Source of the DNA: Spirochaetaceae bacterium UBA6243
Lineage (GTDB): Bacteria > Spirochaetota > Spirochaetia > Treponematales > Rectinemataceae
Direction: 5' to 3'
Length of the DNA: 16,150 nt
NCBI GenBank assembly: GCA_002441395.1
Contig: DJVZ01000038.1
Location: forward strand, 66,694-82,843
Below, in pieces: positions 7,998 to 15,027 of this stretch (position 1 is the first letter of the stretch; each line of letters starts with the position of its first letter). The notes under the pieces are model-generated. The model ran no database searches, was not told the origin of the DNA, and saw nothing but the letters and a program-made list of their open reading frames with translations. The position numbers and the translations under genes were made by a program.

Positions 7998-9134
7998 TCA
8001 CTTCACCAGCATAACCTGCAGAATCTGCAGAATCGGGAAGATGATGCATACCGCGATGAATACCAGCTCGAGGGTCATCATGCGCTGTTCGGTCGTGTCA
8101 GTTTTCAAAAGCTCGTAGATATTCTGCAGGGCACCGAGGCGTCGTTCGATCGAGAATTTCCATTCATCGGTGTTGAAGATTTCGCAGAGCCTGTGGTAAA
8201 TCGAGCCAAGAAAATAATCACCGATAATTTTAGAAGAATTGTCAAGATTTTCGAGGGTGAAAAGCGCATCGAAGCGCAAACCCTGAATCTGTGCGAGTTT
8301 GAGCCTGAGCGCCCGCTCACCGGATTTTCTGCGCGTGCCGGAAAGATACAGACGGCGGATGTCCTGTTCGGCCTCCCCCAGCCACTTGTCGAGCAAAAAG
8401 TCGAGTTCCCGCAGCTCGATGAGCCGGTAGTTCGCGTGCTCCGCCATCATGATGACATCGTCGTAATCCGCCGCGGGATCGATTATGAGACAACGCTCCA
8501 GGTCAAAAATCGCGATATCGTCTTTGCGGTAGCTGAAGGGTTTGCAGAGAACCTGCTCAATCTGGTTCAAATGAAGCGTTCCGACGGGCTCACCGGAAAG
8601 AAGGCTCGCCGCGATATCCTTATGATCCTCGATGAAGGCCTGTGGGTCGCCGCCCGGGCATTCGAGCAGGCAGAAAGCAGTATACGCTTCGCGGTCGTTC
8701 TCACTGAGCTCTTTGTATCCTGAAACAGCGCTGCGCAAGGCTTCGTGGATCATTCTGAACGAAGACTCGGCAAACTGCTCAATGGATATGGAATTGCTTA
8801 TATCGCGGATAGGCATATTCGCTTTTTGAGAAAGGTCTTCAAACCTCGACATCGTCCGGTAGCGCACAATCAGAGTGACTGCGGCATCTTCATAAATCTT
8901 TGCCTGCGCGGAGATTTTTTCAAAACACTTCGAATCGCATTCGTCAGTACTGATGGAGAGCACCATCGGCTTGGGGAGAGTGAGTGAAACGGGAGTATCG
9001 CGCCGCTTCGCGAACTCGATCTCGTGATGCGCCGGCACAAGCGAAGCCACTTTTTTGAGGTCTATCGCCCGTCCGATATCGTAGGTATACAGGTGAACGA
9101 TTTCCACGGGAATTTCACCTTGCCCGTTCATCAT
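7998..9134 (-). CDS. RMD1/YagE (DUF155) family membrane-anchored protein
   Basis: The 378-residue product resembles the RMD1/DUF155 family. This includes yeast Rmd1 and human RMND1, a mitochondrial inner-membrane protein needed for mitochondrial translation; bacterial members have no established function. Supporting segments are DYDDVIMMAEHANYRLIELR (223-242) followed by ELDFLLDKWL, a basic helix, and the C-terminal block IIGDYFLGSIY (303-313), EWKFSIERRLGALQNIYELL (324-343) and MTLELVFIAVCIIF. The last 25 residues (about 354-376) form a single transmembrane helix, so it should be tail-anchored with a large cytosolic part. The gene is coupled to the preceding PASTA gene: AAGGAGG (9139-9145) lies within the last PASTA codons, and ATG 9134 overlaps the PASTA stop. 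A second ATG at 9131 is 7 nt from the Shine-Dalgarno sequence and may be the true start. The family call rests on remembered motifs, not a search. Confidence 0.75.
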   Translation of the reverse strand: MMNGQGEIPVEIVHLYTYDIGRAIDLKKVASLVPAHHEIEFAKRRDTPVSLTLPKPMVLSISTDECDSKCFEKISAQAKIYEDAAVTLIVRYRTMSRFEDLSQKANMPIRDISNSISIEQFAESSFRMIHEALRSAVSGYKELSENDREAYTAFCLLECPGGDPQAFIEDHKDIAASLLSGEPVGTLHLNQIEQVLCKPFSYRKDDIAIFDLERCLIIDPAADYDDVIMMAEHANYRLIELRELDFLLDKWLGEAEQDIRRLYLSGTRRKSGERALRLKLAQIQGLRFDALFTLENLDNSSKIIGDYFLGSIYHRLCEIFNTDEWKFSIERRLGALQNIYELLKTDTTEQRMMTLELVFIAVCIIFPILQILQVMLVK

Positions 9135-10228
9135 TTTACCTCCTTGCGAGTCACCTCCGCACCACTGACCATGAGCACCAGCACCGATCCGCTCTGCACA
9201 GAGAAAGGTGCGTTGAAAGCACCACCGGGATGCTTGACTGAATATATCGATTTTCTTGTGCCATCGGGAGCAATGACATCGAGCTCTACCGGAACGACAT
9301 AGGGATATTCGGGCAGCGTATATTCAAATATCCCTGAAGTGTAGCCTTTGCGGGCTGTGGGCGAAGCAACTGTAATTTGTACTGTGTCCAGCTGCTTGAG
9401 CGTCGTATCCGCCTCCACCGACTGCTCGACAACGGTACCCGGATTTTCCTTGTCATGAGCGGCACGCATCTTATACTTGAACACGAGCGGAGTCGTCGCC
9501 GCCTTCGACGCCATTTCGCGCAGCGACAGCCCAATGAGGGATGGCATGGGTATGTCTTTGGCTTCGGGGCCCTTGCTGACCACGAGGTCAAGGACGGTCG
9601 GGCCGGAGATCTCGGTTCCGGACTTTGGGGTCTGATCGAGAATTGTGCCGGGAGCCGAATTGTCAAAAATATACAGGGGCGGTTCACGGATACTGACAAG
9701 CACTTTGGTCGTCGTAGAGAGGCCTTGCAGATAGAGCTTGAGGTCGTCGATGTTGCGGCCCGAATAGTCTTCGACTTTATCGAGCACGGCGCCGCGGCTT
9801 ACGACGAGGTTGATGCGCCGCCCCGCCTTGACGATGCTTCCTGCGGGAGGTGACTGGTCAAGCACAAGGTTGCGATCAAGAGGGTTGTCGGTAAACCGCA
9901 AGGTGAGGCGCGGATACAGTTCGCGCTGCTGCATTTTCATCAGGGCATCGGCGAGGTCCATGCGGCGCACGTCCGGAACCATTGTACGCTCTTCACCTTT
10001 CAAAGTGGCGAAAAAAACCAACACCGCGACAAGCACCATCACTAAAAACATGAGGAGTGCAAACAACACGAACGTGCGCTTCTGGGGCTTGGTCCACTCC
10101 GAAATGCGCTTGTGCTGTTCGCTTGCGGTCTCGGCAACCGTTTTCACCGTTGCCGACACTTTTTCTGGAGCTTTCGAGGTACTTTCTTTTATTGTCTGAG
10201 TAAAATCCTTGATATCTTTCTTCGCCAT
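9131..10228 (-). CDS. Membrane-anchored PASTA domain protein without a kinase domain
   Basis: The 365-residue protein has a charged cytosolic N-terminus (1-50; MAKKDIKDF, many Lys/Glu/Ser/Thr), one transmembrane helix (52-75), and three PASTA-like repeats at about 81-146 (VPDVRRMDLADAL ... VLDQSPPAGSIVKAGRRINLVVSRG), 148-219 (ending LDQTPKSG ... VVSKG) and 224-289 (MPSLIGLSLREMA ... VEQSVEAD). A C-terminal beta-rich segment of about 75 residues follows, with no clear family. PASTA repeats bind muropeptides in Ser/Thr kinases and some penicillin-binding proteins, but no kinase or transpeptidase domain is present here. The open frame extends to 10324 within fmt; ATG 10228, 19 nt after the fmt stop with AAGGA 9 nt upstream, starts the plausible protein. 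The repeats should face the periplasm. A cell-envelope role is likely but the partner is unknown. Confidence 0.88.
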   Translation of the reverse strand: MAKKDIKDFTQTIKESTSKAPEKVSATVKTVAETASEQHKRISEWTKPQKRTFVLFALLMFLVMVLVAVLVFFATLKGEERTMVPDVRRMDLADALMKMQQRELYPRLTLRFTDNPLDRNLVLDQSPPAGSIVKAGRRINLVVSRGAVLDKVEDYSGRNIDDLKLYLQGLSTTTKVLVSIREPPLYIFDNSAPGTILDQTPKSGTEISGPTVLDLVVSKGPEAKDIPMPSLIGLSLREMASKAATTPLVFKYKMRAAHDKENPGTVVEQSVEADTTLKQLDTVQITVASPTARKGYTSGIFEYTLPEYPYVVPVELDVIAPDGTRKSIYSVKHPGGAFNAPFSVQSGSVLVLMVSGAEVTRKEVK

Positions 10229-10247
10229 GTTTACTGTTCCTTCGCAT

Positions 10248-11210
10248 TCAAAAAAGCACTGTGCCCACAAGATCTCGCACGCCATTTGCAAACTCGCGGA
10301 AACCCGCAGATTTGCGCGTCGCAAGCTGCAGATGCTTCACCGCAAGATAACCCTGCCCCGTTTTTATAATTATGCCTTTTGTGGCGGCTACTGCGATTAT
10401 AGTCCCCGGCACGGAATTTGTCACATGCTCATCCGCGTTTGAGGGCACAAATTCGTCAAACGGCTCTGCTTCAAGAATGGAAAGGCGCATATTGCGCAAA
10501 CTAGTATACGAGCCCGGCCACGGATCGAACGCGCGTATGCGGGCATCCAGTTCACGCGAGGGCCTGCCCCAATCGACGCGGCCGTCTTCTTTTGAGATTT
10601 TACCACAATACGTGGGATCGCCAGTCTGCGGACGAGGCCGAGCTTTCCCTTGATCGATAGCGTCCAGCGCCTCGACTACCATGGGCGCCGCCAAATGTGC
10701 GCAAAGCCCGGAAAGAGTGCCGGCCTTTTCTCTCCCTGTCAATGGAATCCGCTGCACGAGCAGAAGATCGCCCGTATCCATTTCGGGAGCGATTGTTTGA
10801 ATTGAAATGCCCGTTTCTTCATCCATCGCGAGGATAGTGTGTTGAATGGGCGAACTGCCGCGCCATCGCGGCAGAAGACTCGGATGTACATTGATGCCGC
10901 CTTTCGGGAAAAGTGCCATAAATTTTGGCCCGAAAATGTGCCCATATGCAAAAGAAACTAGAATGTCGGCATTGCAGGCAGCGACAGCTTCACGCGCCGT
11001 TGTCTTCAGCGTTTCGAAAGTAAAAATTGGAACGCCGTCACCCCAAAGGCGCAAGGCAGCTTGGGCGACTGGTGTGCCGCTCATCTTTAGGCCGCGCCCC
11101 ACCTTCGATGCAGGGTTTGTCAGGACAGCGGTCACAGTGTGCGAAGACGCAGCCAGAGCCTCCATGGCCGGCACGGCAATGTCAGGACTTCCGGCAAATA
11201 GAACGCGCAC
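10248..11210 (-). CDS. fmt: Methionyl-tRNA formyltransferase
   Basis: Fmt formylates the methionine on initiator tRNA using 10-formyltetrahydrofolate. The 320-residue protein, close to the usual 310-320, has the N-terminal Rossmann start RVLFAGSPDIAVPAMEAL, the SFAYGHIFGPKFM segment (86-98) and the catalytic block GINVHPSLLPRWRGSSPIQ (105-123), with Asn107 and His109, plus MDTGDLL with Asp145. The C-terminal OB-like tRNA-binding domain runs from about 205 and includes AFDPWPGSYT. The start codon is GTG (11208-11210), since the canonical N-terminus begins exactly there and no ATG is near. A G-rich GGGGTG lies just upstream. It begins 9 nt after the def stop, the classical def-fmt pair. Confidence 0.96.
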   Translation of the reverse strand: MRVLFAGSPDIAVPAMEALAASSHTVTAVLTNPASKVGRGLKMSGTPVAQAALRLWGDGVPIFTFETLKTTAREAVAACNADILVSFAYGHIFGPKFMALFPKGGINVHPSLLPRWRGSSPIQHTILAMDEETGISIQTIAPEMDTGDLLLVQRIPLTGREKAGTLSGLCAHLAAPMVVEALDAIDQGKARPRPQTGDPTYCGKISKEDGRVDWGRPSRELDARIRAFDPWPGSYTSLRNMRLSILEAEPFDEFVPSNADEHVTNSVPGTIIAVAATKGIIIKTGQGYLAVKHLQLATRKSAGFREFANGVRDLVGTVLF

Positions 11211-11219
11211 CGGGCACCC

Positions 11220-11708
11220 CTACATGTTCAGCATGCGACTATAGTGGGCGAGCGCACGCCTGCGTTTTGCGGGAGAAACACGGTCGATAAAGAGAATGCC
11301 ATCGAGATGATCGTATTCATGCTGAATGACACGGGCCAGAAGCCCGTCGGCGCTGAGCCGGAATGGCTTTCCGCGAATATCGAGGGCTTCGATATCGACC
11401 GCGGAAGGGCGCACGACGGTAAAATACAAACCTGGAAATGAGAGACAGCCCTCCTCATACTCGCTGGTTTTCTCGCTCATTGCGACAATACGGGGGTTAA
11501 TGAATATCCGCAAAGGTTCGTTGTCAAGGCCAACAACAAAAAGTCGCTTTGAAGCGCCGACCTGTGGCGCGGCCAGACCAATGCCGTGATCGCGCTTCAT
11601 CGCGTCGTGCATATCGCCTGCCAATTTTTCAAGGTCGTGATCGAATTCCTTGATTTCTTGGGCTTTCTGAATAAGAATGGGTTCGCCGTACAGTACTATA
11701 TCGAGCAT
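11220..11708 (-). CDS. def: Peptide deformylase
   Basis: This metalloenzyme removes the formyl group from nascent proteins, reversing the modification made by the product of the next gene. All three family motifs are present in 162 residues: GIGLAAPQ (42-49), EGCLS (86-90) and QHEYDHLDG (129-137). Metal ligands are Cys88, His130 and His134; Glu131 is the catalytic base and Gln49 the oxyanion residue. ATG 11708 is preceded by AAAGGA about 7 nt upstream. It is the first gene of the operon, after a 171-nt gap to the DUF192 gene that probably contains the promoter. Confidence 0.97.
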   Translation of the reverse strand: MLDIVLYGEPILIQKAQEIKEFDHDLEKLAGDMHDAMKRDHGIGLAAPQVGASKRLFVVGLDNEPLRIFINPRIVAMSEKTSEYEEGCLSFPGLYFTVVRPSAVDIEALDIRGKPFRLSADGLLARVIQHEYDHLDGILFIDRVSPAKRRRALAHYSRMLNM

Positions 11709-11750
11709 ATCAATTCCTTTTAAGTGCAGATTACACTGTTCTGAGTATAT

Positions 11751-11779
11751 AAATTACCGCGTGACAGGCGTTTTGGCAA
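11751..11779 (-). promoter_or_regulatory. Candidate promoter of the def-fmt...priA operon
   Basis: On the minus strand TTGCCA (11774-11779, 5 of 6 matches to the -35 consensus) is followed after 17 nt by a poor -10, TAATTT (11751-11756), within an AT-rich run. The location suits a def promoter with a leader of about 35 nt, but the -10 is weak. No better candidate is visible in the 171-nt gap. Confidence 0.3.
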
Positions 11780-11879
11780 TTATTGCTGAGGAGGACCGAC
11801 ACACGAACGGGGAGCACAGATGGAACGCGCTTGGCGGCCCCACGCATGATTGCGCCACGCACAGGCGCTTTCTGCTTCT

Positions 11880-12362
11880 CTATTTCAGTGGTGGAATTTG
11901 TACTTTATCGCCGACTTTTATGCCGGTCCGCCCAAACCAGCCTTGCGGTACTTCGAGTGCATAGCGGATGCTGCGGGTCGAAGGGCGCGGTTCTTCAGAA
12001 AAAGGCACAAGATCGAGTATCTGCACGATGGTGCCGTCAGAAAGGATGTAGGCAAGCGAAAGAGGCAACTTTGTATTTTTCATCCAGAACGAAACCTGCT
12101 GATCGCGATCGAATGCAAAAAGCATCCCTTCGCCCTCGCGCAAAGTAGTCCGGTACATGAGACCGCGGTTTCGCTCGATTTCGGTGAGGGCAACTTCGGC
12201 TTTCACGGTGGCCGTACCGATTGCCAGATCGACCGTCTTCAGCTTTGGATTCGGTGTATCAATACCTTGACCGGTGCCTTTCTGTCCGCACGCTGCAAAG
12301 AAGACGAGGAATAATAAGCTTGTTATAATTGCCTGCAATATCGAAACATATCGTTTTCGCAT
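11880..12362 (-). CDS. DUF192 family lipoprotein
   Basis: The 160-residue product has a basic start, a hydrophobic stretch (about 8-22) and a lipobox FFAAC with Cys25, so it should be a lipoprotein tethered outside the inner membrane. The rest is a nearly complete DUF192 domain (about 42-157): RNRGLMYRTTL (65-74), EGMLFAFD (78-85), FWMKNTKLPLSLAYI (92-106), and RYALEVPQGWF near the end. DUF192 proteins are small exported beta proteins of unknown function. GGGGGA lies just upstream of ATG 12362. An intrinsic terminator ends only about 22 nt before that ATG, so transcription must come by read-through or from a promoter overlapping the hairpin. It is separated from def by 171 nt. Confidence 0.92.
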   Translation of the reverse strand: MRKRYVSILQAIITSLLFLVFFAACGQKGTGQGIDTPNPKLKTVDLAIGTATVKAEVALTEIERNRGLMYRTTLREGEGMLFAFDRDQQVSFWMKNTKLPLSLAYILSDGTIVQILDLVPFSEEPRPSTRSIRYALEVPQGWFGRTGIKVGDKVQIPPLK

Positions 12363-12383
12363 AAATCCCCCGCAAAAAAAGAA

Positions 12384-12413
12384 GAAAAAAGCCGCTCAAA
12401 AAAAGCGGCTTTT
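12384..12413 (-). terminator. Intrinsic terminator after rpsU
   Basis: On the minus strand AAAAGCCGCT (12404-12413), a 7-nt loop and AGCGGCTTTT (12387-12396) form a perfect 10-bp stem that runs straight into a T tract, followed by a second T-rich run to about 12374. It lies about 30 nt after the rpsU stop and works in the rpsU direction; the T run on the plus strand is only 4 long. Confidence 0.9.
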
Positions 12414-12441
12414 GCTGCGGATGGTTCGGACCGCCCGGGAA

Positions 12442-12657
12442 TCAGTATTTGCTTTCCTGCGCTTTGCGGGTTTTCTTCATGAGTTTCCGTTCGAGCGCTT
12501 TCTTTTCTCTGTTACGAATAGCTGATGGCTTTTCAAAATACTCGCGGCTTTTCCATTCGCGGATGATGCCTTCTTTTTCGACCATTCTTTTAAAACGTTT
12601 CAGTGCCTTCTCGAGGGGCTCATTGTCCTCGACAGTGATCTGATGAATAATCCTCAC
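12442..12657 (-). CDS. rpsU: 30S ribosomal protein S21 (start codon uncertain, possibly AUU)
   Basis: S21 is a small basic 30S protein at the platform near the 3' end of 16S rRNA, helping mRNA binding at initiation. The body is typical: ITVEDNEPLEKALKRFKRM, EKEGIIREWKSREYFEKPS, then a Lys/Arg tail. The start is odd. In frame, after TAA (12664-12666), the only canonical start is GTG at 12655-12657, but this lies inside the Shine-Dalgarno sequence GGGAGGTGA. Two ATT codons follow, at 12649-12651 and 12646-12648, 5 and 8 nt from GGAGG. Starting at the second gives M-H-Q-ITV, matching the family's usual M-x-x-ITV beginning (68 residues). The coordinates give the outermost GTG; I think AUU is the likelier start. 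A strong promoter precedes it and a strong terminator follows, so it is probably monocistronic. Confidence 0.93.
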   Translation of the reverse strand: MRIIHQITVEDNEPLEKALKRFKRMVEKEGIIREWKSREYFEKPSAIRNREKKALERKLMKKTRKAQESKY

Positions 12658-12663
12658 CTCCCT
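12652..12663 (-). promoter_or_regulatory. Shine-Dalgarno sequence that swallows the only canonical rpsU start
   Basis: The minus strand reads AGGGAGGTGAGG and then ATT ATT CAT. GGAGGTGA is an 8-nt complement of the 16S rRNA tail, and the GTG of rpsU is part of it. Ribosomes bound there would place their P site at an ATT codon, 5 or 8 nt after GGAGG. Confidence 0.7.
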
Positions 12664-12679
12664 TTAATTCGCGGAGTGC

Positions 12680-12707
12680 ATTGTAACTGAAGGAAATATT
12701 TTGTCAA
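12680..12707 (-). promoter_or_regulatory. Strong sigma-70 promoter of rpsU
   Basis: On the minus strand a perfect -35 TTGACA (12702-12707) is followed by a 16-nt spacer and -10 TACAAT (12680-12685). The transcript would start near 12673, giving a leader of only about 22-25 nt that holds the Shine-Dalgarno sequence. Confidence 0.75.
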
Positions 12708-12773
12708 GTACTTGGGTTTTATTATCAAGCATTTTTTATGTTTGACACGGCAGCACTCCCTGCAGCAGCACTT

Positions 12774-12800
12774 TTGTAAATCAACATAGGGCGCTATACT
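12774..12800 (+). promoter_or_regulatory. Tentative promoter of the coiled-coil protein gene
   Basis: TATACT (12795-12800) is a good -10, with TTGTAA (12774-12779) as a weak -35 at a short 15-nt spacing. Transcription would begin almost at the Shine-Dalgarno AAGGAG (12807-12812), leaving a very short leader. TTGACA at 12742-12747 has no matching -10. The true promoter is uncertain. Confidence 0.25.
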
Positions 12801-12818
12801 TCTGGAAAGGAGCACCGC

Positions 12819-14219
12819 ATGTTGTTTTCAGCCGGAAATCTGGTAACGCTTGTCATTGTGGCCGCGATGTTTGGCGTCTACCATTTATTGACTGCCGATA
12901 ATCGTTCGCTGGAAAAATTAAAACGTCTGGGCGACAAGCTCAAGGACGAGCTTGGCTCCTATGTTGAATCAAAGAGCGAAGAAATAAAGCATTACGGCAT
13001 CGATCTGGATGTTCAGCAAAAGGCAGCGAAGGTTGTACTCGAAAAAATACAGGACGCGCAAGCGACAATCGACGAAAAATCCGACTCGATCACCGAAATT
13101 GCCAATCGGTTTAAAGAATACGACAACATTCTTGCCCAGCTCATGGACATGACCAAACGTGTCGATCAAAATATCGCGCATCTGGCTGAAAAAAATAATT
13201 TTATCGAAGAACTCGCCCGCCGCGTCGAAAACGCCGACAAAAAAATGAATTCCATCGAAACGGAAATGCCCAAAGTCGAGGAACAGTTTGCCCACGATGC
13301 AAAGCAGATTCTCGATGGTTTCAGGGACGACATTCTCGACCAACTGCATGAACAGCTCACCGGAATCGTCAATATGTTCGAGAAATCCAAAACCGATGCG
13401 CAGTCAGCAATCGCGCAAGCTTCTTCCCTCAGGGAACAAATCGACCGGATGACTGAAACCGCCCTTGAAGCCGCGGCATCCCGCGCCCACAATATCGAAG
13501 ACTCCGCGTACAGCGCCCTCCGTACCCACATCGCCGCCAATTTCGACGAGCTTTCACGGCAGACCGAAGAGCGCGTCGCCGCGCTTTCCCAAAATCTCGA
13601 TACCCTCAGCCAAACCGCCGAGACAAAACTCAGCAGCCTCGCTGCAGCGACTTCGTCGCAAGTTTCTGATACCGACCACAGGCTCTCCGAGGCCAAGGCC
13701 GCCCTCAACGCAATGACCACCGACATGGCGCGCATTCAGAAAGAAACTGCCGAGACCTCCACCGCCCTTTCAAAAAAATTCAAGGCCGAACGCGATTCGC
13801 TTGAAGAGCAGTTTGCCCAGTTTGGCCAAGCCTTCGAAGCGCACCGCGCTTCCTTTGAAAAAGAATTCCTGGACGAAATATCAACCCTGCGAGCCAGGCT
13901 TGAAGAAGCACAAGCCCGTACCGAAGATCTCAAAACCACTGCCGAGGGCAATATCTCCACAGCGCTCGGCACCTTTGAAGAGGATGTTGCCCAGAAACTC
14001 GAGTCCCGCAAGGCCGCCATGGACGAGCAAATTGACAGCTGGTTATCTTCCATGGATGCAAAAATGCGAAAAATCTCTCAGGACGCGCTCGAACAGCGAA
14101 AAACCGAAGAGGCCCGCCTTGCGCAGGAAGTCAATACGGAACTCAAGCGTCTAAAAGACAGCCTCTATACGCAGGCCCAGAAAATCGAGCGCGATATAGA
14201 GGCTTTCAAGGACGTCTGA
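12819..14219 (+). CDS. SpiroCoCo-type membrane-anchored coiled-coil protein
   Basis: The 466-residue product has one N-terminal transmembrane helix (about 6-24: GNLVTLVIVAAMFGVYHLL). It is then almost wholly coiled coil, rich in Glu, Lys, Ala, Gln and Asp with few Pro or Gly. Residues 28-60 (NRSLEKLKRLGDKLKDELG) and 155-190 look the most distinctive. Length, layout and the spirochaete setting fit the SpiroCoCo family, known by sequence only and confined to spirochaetes; assignment is from memory of the family's form. It is probably a structural protein anchored in the inner membrane with the rod in the cytoplasm. AAGGAG (12807-12812) lies 6 nt before ATG. It is the only plus-strand gene in the window, divergent from rpsU and convergent with deoD, whose stop is 3 nt away. 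Other coiled-coil families cannot be fully excluded. Confidence 0.82.
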   Translation: MLFSAGNLVTLVIVAAMFGVYHLLTADNRSLEKLKRLGDKLKDELGSYVESKSEEIKHYGIDLDVQQKAAKVVLEKIQDAQATIDEKSDSITEIANRFKEYDNILAQLMDMTKRVDQNIAHLAEKNNFIEELARRVENADKKMNSIETEMPKVEEQFAHDAKQILDGFRDDILDQLHEQLTGIVNMFEKSKTDAQSAIAQASSLREQIDRMTETALEAAASRAHNIEDSAYSALRTHIAANFDELSRQTEERVAALSQNLDTLSQTAETKLSSLAAATSSQVSDTDHRLSEAKAALNAMTTDMARIQKETAETSTALSKKFKAERDSLEEQFAQFGQAFEAHRASFEKEFLDEISTLRARLEEAQARTEDLKTTAEGNISTALGTFEEDVAQKLESRKAAMDEQIDSWLSSMDAKMRKISQDALEQRKTEEARLAQEVNTELKRLKDSLYTQAQKIERDIEAFKDV

Positions 14220-14222
14220 AAG

Positions 14223-14927
14223 TCAGGCGAATATCGCGTCAAGCGCGACTTCCATCATGGCACGGAAGGAAAGCTGGCGTTCTTCTGAAGTCGTCTTTTC
14301 TCCGGTGATTAAATTATCGGATATGGTGAGCACCGAAAGTGCCTCGCATCCATACTTTGCCGCCAGCGTATAGAGCTCGGCGGTCTCCATCTCCACCGCA
14401 ACGACGCCGAATTTTGCCCAGAGTTTCCACTGATCGGGATCTTCGGTGTAGAACATGTCGGAACTCAGCACCGGCCCGGCGAACACTCGCAGTTCGCGCG
14501 CTGTCGCGGAATCCCAGGCGGCCTTGAGCAGCGTGAACGAAGCGGTCGGCGCGTAATCCATTCCATTGAAGCGCACACGGTTCACCGCGGAATCGGTGCT
14601 CGCGCTCATTGCGAGCACGATATCGCGCAACTTTACATACTCATGCATGCCCCCGCAGGTACCGATGCGGATAAGCCGCTTCACACCATATTCACGGATC
14701 AGTTCGTTGACATAGATAGAGAGGCTCGGCATGCCCATGCCCGTGCCCATCACTGATACAGGCTTGCCTTTGTATGTGCCTGTATAGCCGAACATGTTGC
14801 GGACTTCATTGAAGCATACAGGATTGTCGAGGTAGTTTTCGGCGACGAATTTTGCCCGGAGCGGATCTCCGGGGAGGAGAATCTTGTCGGCAATTTGACT
14901 TTTTTGCGCTGCAATATGAAGGCTCAT
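14223..14927 (-). CDS. deoD: Purine nucleoside phosphorylase, DeoD type
   Basis: The enzyme splits purine (deoxy)nucleosides with phosphate into base and (deoxy)ribose 1-phosphate, for nucleoside salvage in the cytosol. From ATG 14927 it has 234 residues (E. coli 239). Key positions match E. coli numbering: His4, Gly20, Arg24 (LLPGDPLRAK), Arg43, Arg87, Glu179-Met180-Glu181 (VAVEMETAELY), Ser203, Asp204 and Arg217. Position 90 is Thr instead of Ser (RIGTCGG). Asp204 supports purine rather than uridine specificity. The frame is open to 14966, but ATG 14927 is preceded by AAAGGA (14935-14940) at 7 nt and gives the standard MSLHIAA start. It lies 100 nt after the lipoprotein gene in the same direction; I see no convincing promoter or terminator in that gap. 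Confidence 0.95.
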   Translation of the reverse strand: MSLHIAAQKSQIADKILLPGDPLRAKFVAENYLDNPVCFNEVRNMFGYTGTYKGKPVSVMGTGMGMPSLSIYVNELIREYGVKRLIRIGTCGGMHEYVKLRDIVLAMSASTDSAVNRVRFNGMDYAPTASFTLLKAAWDSATARELRVFAGPVLSSDMFYTEDPDQWKLWAKFGVVAVEMETAELYTLAAKYGCEALSVLTISDNLITGEKTTSEERQLSFRAMMEVALDAIFA

Positions 14928-15027
14928 CGATTTGTCCTTTCCTCTCAGAAGGATACCGTCATTCAATCATAAAAAGCCTTCAAAATACAACCCCCGCTTC
15001 GAAAATGCCATCTCAGAAGTCCCTGGC

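Noticed and set aside
7996..8049. Longer GH2 start at 8049
   Set aside because: It would overlap the 3' end of the RMD1-like gene by 52 nt and add residues unlike GH2 N-termini; ATG 7995 gives the standard opening.
10229..10324. Longer start for the PASTA protein within fmt
   Set aside because: The extra 32 residues are encoded over the end of fmt. ATG 10228 has a Shine-Dalgarno sequence and a sensible N-terminus.
11853..11876. Small GCGCC/GGCGC hairpin after the DUF192 gene, considered as a terminator
   Set aside because: The stem is only 5 bp and no T tract follows on the minus strand.
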